From Bacillota bacterium (GTDB taxonomy: Bacteria > Bacillota_I > Bacilli_A > RFN20 > CAG-288), in assembly GCA_023398335.1 (NCBI GenBank), contig JAEWSJ010000013.1, forward strand, positions 17,895 through 81,894: DNA of 64,000 nt, given 5' to 3'. A program made the position numbers and the translations under genes. Position 1 is the stretch's first letter. Each line of letters opens with the position of its first letter. Below are positions 16,328-24,887 of this stretch, in pieces. A model generated the notes under the pieces. The model ran no database searches. It had not been told where the DNA came from and saw only the letters and a program-made list of their open reading frames with translations.

Positions 16328-17153
16328 CAAAAGAAAAGTAGTTGACGTCATTAAAAGAGAAAAGACTAGAAATATTGAACCGATGCCTGAATCTGCTTCA
16401 ATATACAAAACTACTCAACCTTCATATATAAAAAGATTAGCTTCTTTTGTTCTTGATTTAGTATTGTTTTTAATTCTTGCAACAGGAATAGGTTTTCTTA
16501 CTTCTTTAGCACTAGATACGACAGGAAATTTAAATAATTTACACACAAAATATGTAGAACATGGAGTATATGTTTTAAATGATTCTTCAGAATATATTTA
16601 TTGCGATACAACAAAGGAAGAATGCAAAAATGCTTGGCTCGAATTTAATAGAGATGAAGTGGCATGCAGCTATTATGACAAAATGGTAAATGATTCATTA
16701 ATAATAACTACAGTTGGAGCATCAGTGTCTTTATTAATCTTGGAATTTGCTGTTCCATTATTGTTTAAAAATGGTATGACTGTTGGTAAAAAAATACTTA
16801 ATATTACATTGATTGATAAAAGAGGAATTAGAGTAAAAAATATTCAAATATTTGCTCGCTGTGTAATTGGAAAAATCGGTTTTGTCGCACTTGTTCCAAC
16901 ATATATGTTGATATTTTCTTTCTTCAATATTGGTGGTGGATTATTAGGAACTTTGATATTTGCTGCAATAGAATTAACTAACTTGTGCATGCTGGGATTG
17001 ACACCAAATCATATTGGTATTTCTGACGCAATAGGAGGTGTATATCCAGTTGATAATTCCACTCAAATTTACTTCGATACTGTTGAAGAATTGAATGATG
17101 CAAAATGCAAAGAAGAAGAAGAATATATTAAAACAGCAAAGGTGAAAGATTAG
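16317..17153 (+). CDS. RDD family membrane protein, partner of the preceding gene
   Basis: The 278-residue protein has the RDD signature YIKRLASFVLDLVLFLILATG near residue 40. A soluble insert with four Cys residues (YCDTTKEEC and nearby) follows. Further membrane segments near residues 125-225 include NGMTVGKKILNITLIDKRG, the charged loop that also occurs in the upstream paralogue as NGKTLGMSLLKL. It starts inside the end of the first RDD gene (GAGGG site), showing translational coupling. The paired paralogues suggest a heteromeric membrane complex. The function is unknown. A terminator ends the unit. Confidence 0.72.
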   Translation: MEDNKRKVVDVIKREKTRNIEPMPESASIYKTTQPSYIKRLASFVLDLVLFLILATGIGFLTSLALDTTGNLNNLHTKYVEHGVYVLNDSSEYIYCDTTKEECKNAWLEFNRDEVACSYYDKMVNDSLIITTVGASVSLLILEFAVPLLFKNGMTVGKKILNITLIDKRGIRVKNIQIFARCVIGKIGFVALVPTYMLIFSFFNIGGGLLGTLIFAAIELTNLCMLGLTPNHIGISDAIGGVYPVDNSTQIYFDTVEELNDAKCKEEEEYIKTAKVKD

Positions 17154-17158
17154 ATAAT

Positions 17159-17198
17159 AAGATAACATGAAAAGACACATGTTATCTTTATTTTTTTA
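17159..17198 (+). terminator. Terminator of the RDD pair
   Basis: AAGATAACATG (17159-17169) and CATGTTATCTT (17178-17188) form a perfect 11-bp stem, followed by TATTTTTTT. Confidence 0.92.
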
Positions 17199-17206
17199 TA
17201 TAAATT

Positions 17207-17222
17207 ATTTACAAATGTAAAT
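17207..17222. promoter_or_regulatory. Small palindrome upstream of the sugar ABC operon
   Basis: ATTTACA (17207-17213) and TGTAAAT (17216-17222) flank two A residues, 35 bp before the cre-like site. It could be a second operator for the same operon. Chance is not excluded in such A/T-rich DNA. Confidence 0.3.
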
Positions 17223-17256
17223 CTATTATTTTCAAATTATCCACTTTTCGAAATTC

Positions 17257-17272
17257 ATGAAAGCGATTTCAT
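17257..17272 (+). promoter_or_regulatory. cre-type site before the sugar ABC operon
   Basis: ATGAAAGCGATTTCAT matches the catabolite-responsive element consensus WTGNAANCGNWNNCAW at every fixed position. It ends 8 bp upstream of the -35 element. CcpA bound upstream of -35 often activates, whereas overlap with the promoter usually represses, so the sign of control is uncertain. Confidence 0.65.
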
Positions 17273-17280
17273 AAAAATCC

Positions 17281-17309
17281 TTGTAAGATTATTATTGAAA
17301 ATGTATAAT
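17281..17309 (+). promoter_or_regulatory. Probable promoter of the sugar/nuclease ABC operon
   Basis: TTGTAA (17281-17286) and a consensus TATAAT (17304-17309) are 17 bp apart. A leader of about 90 bases with A/T repeats, including CATGC / GCATG arms around 17331-17345, follows before the ATPase start. Confidence 0.6.
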
Positions 17310-17404
17310 AACTAATAGACCATGCTTTTATATATTATTTGCATGTGTTATATTTAAAGAAAGGTAAATATATTATATATATTTATGATTAAGGAGAGTT
17401 AGAC

Positions 17405-18754
17405 ATGAAAGTCACATTGGACAAGTTAACGAAGATCTTCCCTAGTAGAAAGAAAAACGGACCGGAAGTTATTGCAGTTAACAATTTTTCGTTTGAAATT
17501 CCTGATGGCAAACTTATTGGTTTGTTAGGTCCTTCTGGATGCGGTAAATCCACAACATTATTTATGTTATCGGGCTTACAAAAACCATCGTCAGGTAAAA
17601 TCTTTTTTGGTGAAGATGATGTTACAAATCTAGCACCAGAAAAACGTGGAGTTGGCTTAGTTTTCCAAAATTATGCATTATACCCACACATGACAGTAAA
17701 GCAGAATATTTTATTCCCTTTACAAAATGTTCATATGCCAAAAGATGAAGCTTTAGCTAAAGTTGTTGAAGTTGCAAAATTAGTTCAAATTGATGATTTA
17801 CTTGATAGAAAACCAAGTGAATTATCCGGTGGTCAGCAACAACGTGTTGCTATTGCAAGAGCTTTGGTTAAAACCCCAAGAGTCTTATTACTTGATGAAC
17901 CATTATCAAACCTTGATGCTCGTTTACGTTTACAAACTCGTGAAGAGATTAGACGTATTCAAAGAGATACTGGTGTTACAACCGTTTTCGTTACTCACGA
18001 CCAAGAAGAAGCAATGTCAATTTCTGACTTCATTGTCGTTATGAAAAAAGGTCTTGTTCAACAAATTGGTGTTCCACAAGATGTTTATGATGATCCACAC
18101 AATTTATTCGTTTCAAAATTCTTAGGAACTCCTCCAATTAATGTTTTTAGAGGTGAAATTAAGGATCACGTTCTATATATCGGCTCTGAAAGAATCTTCG
18201 ATGTTAAATCCGTTGATGATCAACAAGTTTATGTTGGTATTAGACCAGAAGGCTTTATCGTTGATCCAAAAGGACCATTAACAACAAAGATTAGAAGCGT
18301 TGAAGTTATGGGCAGAGATAGTTCTATCGTTTCTGAAATGTCAGAATCTGAAAATGCAGTCATTAGATCCATTGTTGATGCTGACACCAAGATCGATCCA
18401 GCTTCTACTGAAATTTCATTCTCATTAAAAGCTCATAAAGTCTTCTTATTCAATAGAGATACTGAAGAAAGAATTTACTTACCAGGCGATAAAGTTACTA
18501 CTGGATATGAAGAAAAAGAAGAAGAAAAAGAAGAAGTAGTAACTGAACAAGTTGAAGAAGTAAAACTTGAAGAAGTAAAACTTGAAGACGTTAAAGTCGA
18601 AGAAAAAACTGAAGAAGTAAAAGTTGAGAAAAAAACTGCTTCTAAGGCAAAAAAAGAAGTAAAAAAACCAGTTTCAAAAAAAGTAGTTGAAAAGAAAAAA
18701 ACTGAACCAAAGAAGCCAGCAAAAAAAGCGGCTAAAAAAACTGAGGTAAAGTAA
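17405..18754 (+). CDS. Sugar-type ABC transporter ATPase (MalK/MsmK/UgpC class) with charged C-terminal tail
   Basis: This is the energising subunit of an importer whose permeases and binding proteins follow. Residues 1-235 carry GPSGCGKST (Walker A), the Q-loop FQNYALYPHMTV, LSGGQQQRVAIARAL (signature), LLLDEPLSNLD (Walker B) and THDQEEA (H-loop). An OB-type regulatory domain runs to about 360. The remaining 85 residues are not part of the family. They form an EEKEEE/VEEVKLEE stretch followed by a Lys/Ala/Pro-rich tail (KKPAKKAAKK) that resembles histone H1 or a nucleic-acid-binding tail. The cre site and promoter lie upstream. The first permease starts one base after the stop. Confidence 0.92.
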   Translation: MKVTLDKLTKIFPSRKKNGPEVIAVNNFSFEIPDGKLIGLLGPSGCGKSTTLFMLSGLQKPSSGKIFFGEDDVTNLAPEKRGVGLVFQNYALYPHMTVKQNILFPLQNVHMPKDEALAKVVEVAKLVQIDDLLDRKPSELSGGQQQRVAIARALVKTPRVLLLDEPLSNLDARLRLQTREEIRRIQRDTGVTTVFVTHDQEEAMSISDFIVVMKKGLVQQIGVPQDVYDDPHNLFVSKFLGTPPINVFRGEIKDHVLYIGSERIFDVKSVDDQQVYVGIRPEGFIVDPKGPLTTKIRSVEVMGRDSSIVSEMSESENAVIRSIVDADTKIDPASTEISFSLKAHKVFLFNRDTEERIYLPGDKVTTGYEEKEEEKEEVVTEQVEEVKLEEVKLEDVKVEEKTEEVKVEKKTASKAKKEVKKPVSKKVVEKKKTEPKKPAKKAAKKTEVK

Positions 18755-18755
18755 A

Positions 18756-19766
18756 ATGGCTGATTCAAAACAACAATGGAAAGGTTGGCTATATTTATTA
18801 CCAGCAATAATAATGCTTCTAATATTTACAGTATGGCCACTTATTAATACTGTTAGAATTGCCTTCTTAGATAAATATTCTGCTCTTGGTGTCCAAGGTG
18901 GAGAAAGTTATCCTTTTGGTGTTCAAAACTTCATCGATGTTGTTAATTATGCTAAGTTTACTACATGTTTACAAAATACATGCTTACTTACAGTAATTAC
19001 AGTACCGATTTCCTGTTTCTTAGCTTTGGTAATTGCGGTTGTATTAAATTCAATCCCAATGTTCTCAAAGTTCTTCCAAACAGTTTATTTCTTACCTTAT
19101 GTTACAAACGCTATTGCTATTGGTATGGTTTTCAGCGTTATGTTTAATATCGTTGGTATTACACCAGTAAATGTTGCTGAATATACAGGTACATTATCTA
19201 TTTACAATACTTACATTGATCCAAACACTGGATATACAATGGGTTATGTTGCTTCTTCATGGGGTATCATTAATAATTTATTAATGTCTATGGGATTAAA
19301 TCCAGTTAACTGGTTAAACGCAGGTTCATCATATACTGCAAATATCGCAGTTATGGTTATCTACATCGTTTGGAACTCACTTCCATTCAAGATTTTAATT
19401 CTTCTTGGTGGTTTACAAAGTGTTAACAAACAATATTATGATGCTGCAAAAATCGATGGTGCTTCAAAGATCAGAGTCTTTAACCACGTTACAGTTCCAC
19501 TTTTGTCTCCGATGATTGCTTATGTAGTCATTACAGGATTTATCGGTGGATTCAAGGAATATTCATCTATCATAGGTGTCTTTGGTGAAACAATGGGTGC
19601 TCCAGGTAATGCAAAAGGCTTAAATACAATCGTCGGATTTATCTATGATGCGTTAGCTACAGATAGCCAAGGACGTGCTTCTTCTGCTGCATTAATTTTA
19701 TTCGGAATTATCTTCGCAGTTACAATGCTTAATATGTATGTTTCTAAGAAGAAAGTTCATTATTAG
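18756..19766 (+). CDS. Sugar-type ABC transporter permease (MalF/UgpA class)
   Basis: The 336 residues contain six or seven membrane segments. The first is WLYLLPAIIMLLIFTVWPL. The cytoplasmic EAA loop, YYDAAKIDGASKIRVFNHVTVPLL, is near residues 230-253 and docks to the ATPase. A long external loop of about 60 residues (around 140-195) lies before the transport core. It starts one base after the ATPase gene, with the ribosome site inside that gene's end, so translation is probably coupled. It pairs with the next permease. Confidence 0.93.
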   Translation: MADSKQQWKGWLYLLPAIIMLLIFTVWPLINTVRIAFLDKYSALGVQGGESYPFGVQNFIDVVNYAKFTTCLQNTCLLTVITVPISCFLALVIAVVLNSIPMFSKFFQTVYFLPYVTNAIAIGMVFSVMFNIVGITPVNVAEYTGTLSIYNTYIDPNTGYTMGYVASSWGIINNLLMSMGLNPVNWLNAGSSYTANIAVMVIYIVWNSLPFKILILLGGLQSVNKQYYDAAKIDGASKIRVFNHVTVPLLSPMIAYVVITGFIGGFKEYSSIIGVFGETMGAPGNAKGLNTIVGFIYDALATDSQGRASSAALILFGIIFAVTMLNMYVSKKKVHY

Positions 19767-19778
19767 GAGGTAGTGAAA

Positions 19779-20720
19779 ATGGATAATAATTTAGAAAAAA
19801 AATCATTTAAAACTAGACTCCAAGATTTCTTTAGAAAAGATAATAAAAACGTTGATGTTAAAGATGAAACTAATAGAGCGAAAGTAGGAAAAATTGTTGC
19901 ATTAGTATTTGCTTATTTATTCTTAGCACTTGTTGCTGTCGCTATTATTTTCCCATTCTATTGGATGATTAACTCTTCGCTTAAAACTTTAACTGAATAT
20001 AAGTATTCAGTTCCTACATTCTGGCCACAATCAGTTCAATGGTCAAACTATGCTGAAGCTTTTAGTACTGCTAGATTAGGCAACTTAATGCTTAATACAA
20101 TTCTTGTTGGTGTTGTCTCAACAATACTTTCATTAGTTATTACAGTTTTATCAGCTTTCGCTTTTGCTAGACTTGAATTTAAAGGAAAGAACGCTTTATT
20201 TGCCTTTTTATTAGCTACAATGATGATTCCAGGCGAATTATTTACAATTACAAACTATGAAACTGTAGTTGTTTGGTTTAACTGGGGTAATACATTTACC
20301 GCTTTGATTGTTCCTTTCTTAGTATCGGTCTTCTATATTTATTTATTAAGACAAAACTTCATGCAAGTTCCTAATGAATTATATTTAGCCGCTAAGGTTG
20401 ATGGAACATCCGATTTCAAATATTTATTAAAAGTTATGATTCCTTTAGCACTTCCAACAATTATTACAATCACAATTTTAAAGATGATGGGTGCTTGGAA
20501 CTCATATATTTGGCCAAGATTAGTTGCTAATGATGATGCTCATAAACTTATTACAAACGGTTTACGTGGCACTGCATTCACAGTCTCTGGTGGTAATGAA
20601 ATTAACTATCCAGTTCAAATGGCTGCTGTTGCAATTGTATCTTTACCATTATTCTGCGTATTCTTATTCCTTAGAAAATACATTATGAGAGGGGTTTCTC
20701 GTAGTGGTATTAAAGGATAG
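19779..20720 (+). CDS. Sugar-type ABC transporter permease (MalG/UgpE class)
   Basis: The start at ATG 19779 is preferred over GTG 19773 because AGGAGG (19765-19770) is 8 bases upstream. The 313 residues begin with about 40 charged residues (DNNLEKKSFKTRLQDFFRKD) and then have six membrane segments. The EAA loop is NELYLAAKVDGTSDFKYLLK near residue 200, and the typical C-terminal end FLFLRKYIMRGVSRSGIKG follows. Together with the preceding gene it forms the membrane channel of the importer. Confidence 0.93.
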   Translation: MDNNLEKKSFKTRLQDFFRKDNKNVDVKDETNRAKVGKIVALVFAYLFLALVAVAIIFPFYWMINSSLKTLTEYKYSVPTFWPQSVQWSNYAEAFSTARLGNLMLNTILVGVVSTILSLVITVLSAFAFARLEFKGKNALFAFLLATMMIPGELFTITNYETVVVWFNWGNTFTALIVPFLVSVFYIYLLRQNFMQVPNELYLAAKVDGTSDFKYLLKVMIPLALPTIITITILKMMGAWNSYIWPRLVANDDAHKLITNGLRGTAFTVSGGNEINYPVQMAAVAIVSLPLFCVFLFLRKYIMRGVSRSGIKG

Positions 20721-20746
20721 ATGTTAGACTATAATTAAGATGAATA

Positions 20747-20774
20747 TTGCATATACTTTTGCATTATTTATAAA
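20747..20774 (+). promoter_or_regulatory. Possible internal promoter before the binding-protein genes
   Basis: TTGCAT (20747-20752) and TATAAA (20769-20774) are 16 bp apart in the 72-bp gap between permease and binding protein. Such a promoter would allow the binding proteins to be made in excess over the permeases. Confidence 0.4.
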
Positions 20775-20792
20775 GAAAGAAAAGGAGAACAT

Positions 20793-22172
20793 ATGAAAAG
20801 TAAGAAGTTTTTATTAGGCGTTACTACTATGGCTACAGTTCTTGGAACTGTCCTCTCACTCGCATCCTGCGGTGCAACAAAGGGTACACCTAACTTTGAC
20901 ATTCCTGAAGGTGGCTTTGACAAAGATACTAAAGTATCAATCACTTTCTATTCTACAATGAGTACTACATCTTTAGTTCCAGTCGTTGATGATGCTATAG
21001 TTGAATTTAACAAACTATATCCGAATATTGTAATCGACCACAAACAACCAGGTAGTTACAACGATGTTCGTGACCAAATTAAGACTGAATTAGCTGTTGG
21101 ACAAGGACCAAATATGGCTTATTGTTATCCAGATCACATTGCTTTATATAACAAAGCAAAGAAAGTTGTCACATTAGACAATTTAATCGATGATAAGAAG
21201 AATGAATTAGGTCTTACTGATGCTGAAAAAGCTGATTACATTGAAGGATATTATACCGAAGGCAAACAATTCGGTGATGAATTAATGTATTCTATGCCAT
21301 TCTCCAAATCAACTGAAGTTTTATATTATAATAAGACCTTCTTTGATGCCAATAATTTAACTGTTCCAACAACATGGGACGAAATGGAAACCGTTTGTAA
21401 AGAAATTAAAAGGTTAGCTCCAAACTCAACTCCACTTGGTGTTGATAGTGCTTCTAACTGGTTTATTACAATGTGTGAACAACTCGGTAGTGGTTACACA
21501 TCTGCATCTGGAAACCATTTCTTATTTAACAATGATACAAACAAAGCTTTCGTTAAGAAATTCGCTTCATGGTATCAACAAGGTTTAGTTACAACACAAG
21601 GTTTATATGGTGCTTATACTTCGGGGTTATTTACTAAAACTGATGGCACACAAGCCTATATGTGTATTGGTTCTTCCGCTGGTGCTTCCTATCAAGCAAT
21701 CAATGGACAAGAAGTCGGAATTACACAAATCCCACATGCTGCAAATGGTAAGATGAAAGTTATTTCACAAGGACCATCTGTTTGTATCTTTAAGAAAGAA
21801 AATCCACAAGAAGTTATGGCTTCATGGCTATTCTTAAAATACTTAACAACATCCGTTGCTTTCCAAGCTCAATTTGGAATGAAGTCCGGATATGTTCCAG
21901 TAATTAAATCAGTTGGTGACAATGAAGTTTATAAAGCTTATCTTGCTCAAGCAAGTACAGCTAAAGCAGGCTTACCAGCTGCTGCTGCAAAAGTTGCATT
22001 AGCTCAAGCTGATTACTATTATACTTCTCCAGCTTTCATCGGTTCTTCAACCGCTCGTGATCAAGTTGGTGATCTTCTTGAAAAAGCCATGTCAACATCT
22101 GGACTTACAGATGAACAATTAAATAAATTATTCACAGATGCTATTTCTGAATGTGAATACGATGCTGCCTAA
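20793..22172 (+). CDS. Extracellular substrate-binding lipoprotein of the sugar-type ABC importer, copy 1
   Basis: The 459 residues begin with a lipoprotein signal and lipobox SLASC (Cys near residue 26). They fold as a family-1 (MalE/UgpB-like) binding protein: TKVSITFYSTMST, YPNIVIDHKQPGSYNDVRDQI, MPFSKSTEVLYYNKTFFD and the typical WDEMETVCKEIK helix. It delivers substrate to the two permeases just upstream. The ligand cannot be read from the sequence. Neighbouring nuclease and OB-fold lipoproteins leave open a nucleotide-derived or phosphorylated substrate. Ribosome site AAAAGGAG. A close paralogue follows. Confidence 0.9.
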   Translation: MKSKKFLLGVTTMATVLGTVLSLASCGATKGTPNFDIPEGGFDKDTKVSITFYSTMSTTSLVPVVDDAIVEFNKLYPNIVIDHKQPGSYNDVRDQIKTELAVGQGPNMAYCYPDHIALYNKAKKVVTLDNLIDDKKNELGLTDAEKADYIEGYYTEGKQFGDELMYSMPFSKSTEVLYYNKTFFDANNLTVPTTWDEMETVCKEIKRLAPNSTPLGVDSASNWFITMCEQLGSGYTSASGNHFLFNNDTNKAFVKKFASWYQQGLVTTQGLYGAYTSGLFTKTDGTQAYMCIGSSAGASYQAINGQEVGITQIPHAANGKMKVISQGPSVCIFKKENPQEVMASWLFLKYLTTSVAFQAQFGMKSGYVPVIKSVGDNEVYKAYLAQASTAKAGLPAAAAKVALAQADYYYTSPAFIGSSTARDQVGDLLEKAMSTSGLTDEQLNKLFTDAISECEYDAA

Positions 22173-22185
22173 TTAGAAAGATAAT

Positions 22186-23532
22186 ATGAATAAGAACAAG
22201 TTTAAAAAAATCCTATCTATGTCATTGGTACTTTCCACGCTAGCTTTAGCTAGCTGTGGTTATGTAAAGCCTGATTTTGTAATGCCTTCAGAAGGATTTG
22301 ATACTAATACTGATATTAGTATTACTTTCTATCACACCATGAGCCAAGATTTAAAAGATGTTTTGGATTTAGCTTTACAACAATTTAAAATTTTATATCC
22401 AAATATTACTGTTAATCACAGTTCAATTGGTGCTTATGATGATATTAAGAGTCAGATTGTTACTCAAGTTTCTAGTGGTAAAACTGAAGCCGACTTATTA
22501 TATTGTTATCCAGACCATATCGCTCTTTATAACAAAGCAAAAGCGGTTGCTACACTCGACACATTGATTGATGATGACAAATATGGGTATACTGCCGCTC
22601 AAAAGTCTGATTTTGTTGAGGCATATTACAACGAAGGTAAACAATTTGGTGATAATAAGATGTATTGTCTTCCGTTTGTTAAATCTTCTGAAGTTATGTA
22701 TTATAACAAAACAGTTTTTGATGAAAATAATTTATCCGTTCCAACCAATTGGGATGAAATGGAAACTGTTTGTAAAACTTTAAAGAAAATATATCCAAAC
22801 TCAACACCTTTAGGTTATGATTCATCTTCTAACTGGTTTATTACTATGTGTGAACAAATGAATATTCCTTATACCACTTCAAGTGGAAAAGGTGGCGGAC
22901 ATTATTTATTTAATAATGATCAAGCGAAAGCCTTTGTTAAAAAATTAAAAGGATGGAGAGATAAAGGATATATAACCACCAAAGGTTTATACGGTTCATA
23001 CACTTCTGGCTTGTTTACAAAAACTGATGGAACACAATCATTCATGTGTATTGGTTCTTCAGCCGGGGCTTCCTATCAAAAGATTGATGGACAAGAGGTA
23101 GATATTGCTTCTATTCCTCAATATGATAGTGCAAGAAAAGCTGTTATTTCTCAAGGGCCTTCGGTTACTATTTTAAGAAACGATAATCCACAAAAGGTGT
23201 TAGCCTCTTGGTTACTTCTTAAGTTCTTAACAACTGATGTTAATTTCCAAGCTCAGTTTTCAATGACTTCAGGATATACTCCTGTAATAAAGTCGGTTAA
23301 CGATAATGCTATATATAAAGCATGGCTTGAATCAGGATCTACGAATAATCTCCAAGCTCTTTCAGTTCAACAAACTTCAAAGCAATCAAGTATGTTCTTT
23401 TCTTCACCAGTATTTATTGGCTCTTCTCAAGCTAGAGACAATGTTGGTGCGTTATTAGATGCTGCATTAGCGGGATCTAAATCAGTAGATCAAGCTTTCC
23501 AAGATGCATTTGATGAATGTGCATATATTTAA
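22186..23532 (+). CDS. Substrate-binding lipoprotein, tandem paralogue (copy 2)
   Basis: The 448-residue protein has the lipobox LASC (Cys near residue 24) and matches copy 1 along its whole length. Shared blocks include LYCYPDHIALYNKAKAVATLD, YNEGKQFGD, NSTPLG(Y/V)DS and FTKTDGTQ. The pair therefore arose by tandem duplication. Differences cluster in the middle (TSSGKGGGHYLF) and the C-terminal part (NNLQALSVQQTSKQSS), which could alter ligand preference. The start lacks a strong ribosome site and lies 14 bp after copy 1, so it may be made at a lower level. Probably both deliver to the same permeases. Confidence 0.9.
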   Translation: MNKNKFKKILSMSLVLSTLALASCGYVKPDFVMPSEGFDTNTDISITFYHTMSQDLKDVLDLALQQFKILYPNITVNHSSIGAYDDIKSQIVTQVSSGKTEADLLYCYPDHIALYNKAKAVATLDTLIDDDKYGYTAAQKSDFVEAYYNEGKQFGDNKMYCLPFVKSSEVMYYNKTVFDENNLSVPTNWDEMETVCKTLKKIYPNSTPLGYDSSSNWFITMCEQMNIPYTTSSGKGGGHYLFNNDQAKAFVKKLKGWRDKGYITTKGLYGSYTSGLFTKTDGTQSFMCIGSSAGASYQKIDGQEVDIASIPQYDSARKAVISQGPSVTILRNDNPQKVLASWLLLKFLTTDVNFQAQFSMTSGYTPVIKSVNDNAIYKAWLESGSTNNLQALSVQQTSKQSSMFFSSPVFIGSSQARDNVGALLDAALAGSKSVDQAFQDAFDECAYI

Positions 23533-23547
23533 CAAGAGGTAACTAAT

Positions 23548-24867
23548 ATGAAAAAAGGTATAAAATTATTTTTATCGTTATTATGCTTAGTGGTTATGCC
23601 ACTTGGTTTTGTGACCTCTTGCGGAGATAACTCATCTTCTGTTAATCAATTGGTTGATTATGTTGATCAATTAAAATTTGATACTACTTCAGGAAGAAAA
23701 GCATCAGAAGTTGATGTTTATAGTTATATTGATGGTGATACTGTTCACTTTTGTGAAAATGATAAATCTTCAAATTATCCTACTGGTGCTGCTGTAATAG
23801 GCGGAGTTGTTAAAGCTAGATTTTTAGCTATTGATACTCCTGAATCTACAGGAAAAGTTCAACCTTGGGGTAAAAAAGCTTCTAATTTCACCCATAAAAC
23901 ACTTCAAGATGCAAGTGCTGTTATGATTGAATCGGAAGATAGCAACTGGAATCTAGACTCCACTGCTGGAAGATATTTACTTTGGATTTGGTATAAGAAA
24001 ACTGCTACATCAGATTGGAGATTATTAAATCTCGAATTGATGCAAGAAGGTTTAGCTGCGGCAAAGAATTATGCAAGTACAATTTATGCTGATATTTTTG
24101 GCAAAGCTTATAGTCAAGCTGTTTCGAATAAATTGAATTATTATTCAACTGATAAAGATCCAGATTTTGATTATTCTACTGAAACCGAATTAATCACTAT
24201 TAAAGATTTACGTGATGAAGCATCTACTTATGTTGATAAGCGTGTTAAATTTATCGGCCTTGTAACAAAGATTGTTGAATCTAGCACAACTACTGCATAT
24301 GTTCAGTATTATGATGATGAAGCTGATGCATACTATGGTATGCCAGTTTTCTTAGCTTATACCTATGCTTCAATGTCTAGCTTATATAAAGTCGGAAATG
24401 AGGTTATGGTCAACGGTACCTACACATATTCAGATAACTTTGGTTATCAAGTATCAGGTATCTCATATAATCCTATGTATCCAAACAGTCCTACTAATTC
24501 AAAATTAGTTTCTGAAAACAATGATGTTACTCCATTTGTTGTTAATAGTGCGACATTTACTGAAAAAGCAAGTTCACTTTTATCGCTTCTTGTTGAAGTT
24601 AAAAACATCACTGTTGAAAAGGTATATACAACAGATAATGGCGGAGCATCTGATGGTGCAATGACATTAACATGTTCAGATACTGCTTCAACTAACAAAT
24701 TAAAGATTAGAACATCTGTCTTATACAAAGATGCAACAAAGACCATACCAGTTATCGATTCTGATTTATTAGACAAAACAATTACCATTAAAGGTGTTGT
24801 TGATTCGTATAATGATTCTATGCAAATCCAATTATTTGCATATACTGACATTTCATTTATAGATTAA
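23548..24867 (+). CDS. Surface lipoprotein with staphylococcal-nuclease domain and tandem OB-like domains
   Basis: The 439-residue protein has a lipobox VTSC near residue 25. Residues about 53-200 form a thermonuclease (SNase) domain: YIDGDTVHF, VKARFLAIDTPES with the catalytic Arg and Glu pattern, and TAGRYLLWIW, the position of the second catalytic Arg. LNLELMQEGLA and the final helix follow. Two further segments (about 225-320 and 325-430) look like OB-fold modules (VDKRVKFIGLVTKIV; DKTITIKGVV). It likely cuts DNA or RNA outside the cell with Ca2+. Its place in a sugar-type ABC importer operon recalls the mycoplasma MG_186-MG_189 arrangement and suggests use of nucleic-acid breakdown products. 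Confidence 0.85.
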   Translation: MKKGIKLFLSLLCLVVMPLGFVTSCGDNSSSVNQLVDYVDQLKFDTTSGRKASEVDVYSYIDGDTVHFCENDKSSNYPTGAAVIGGVVKARFLAIDTPESTGKVQPWGKKASNFTHKTLQDASAVMIESEDSNWNLDSTAGRYLLWIWYKKTATSDWRLLNLELMQEGLAAAKNYASTIYADIFGKAYSQAVSNKLNYYSTDKDPDFDYSTETELITIKDLRDEASTYVDKRVKFIGLVTKIVESSTTTAYVQYYDDEADAYYGMPVFLAYTYASMSSLYKVGNEVMVNGTYTYSDNFGYQVSGISYNPMYPNSPTNSKLVSENNDVTPFVVNSATFTEKASSLLSLLVEVKNITVEKVYTTDNGGASDGAMTLTCSDTASTNKLKIRTSVLYKDATKTIPVIDSDLLDKTITIKGVVDSYNDSMQIQLFAYTDISFID

Positions 24868-24887
24868 TAAAAGAAAGGAATTCAATT

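Noticed and set aside
18475..18807. Long antisense open frame opposite the ATPase tail
   Set aside because: It is a reading-frame shadow of the Lys/Glu-rich tail, lacks a ribosome site and has low-complexity Ser/Phe/Thr content.
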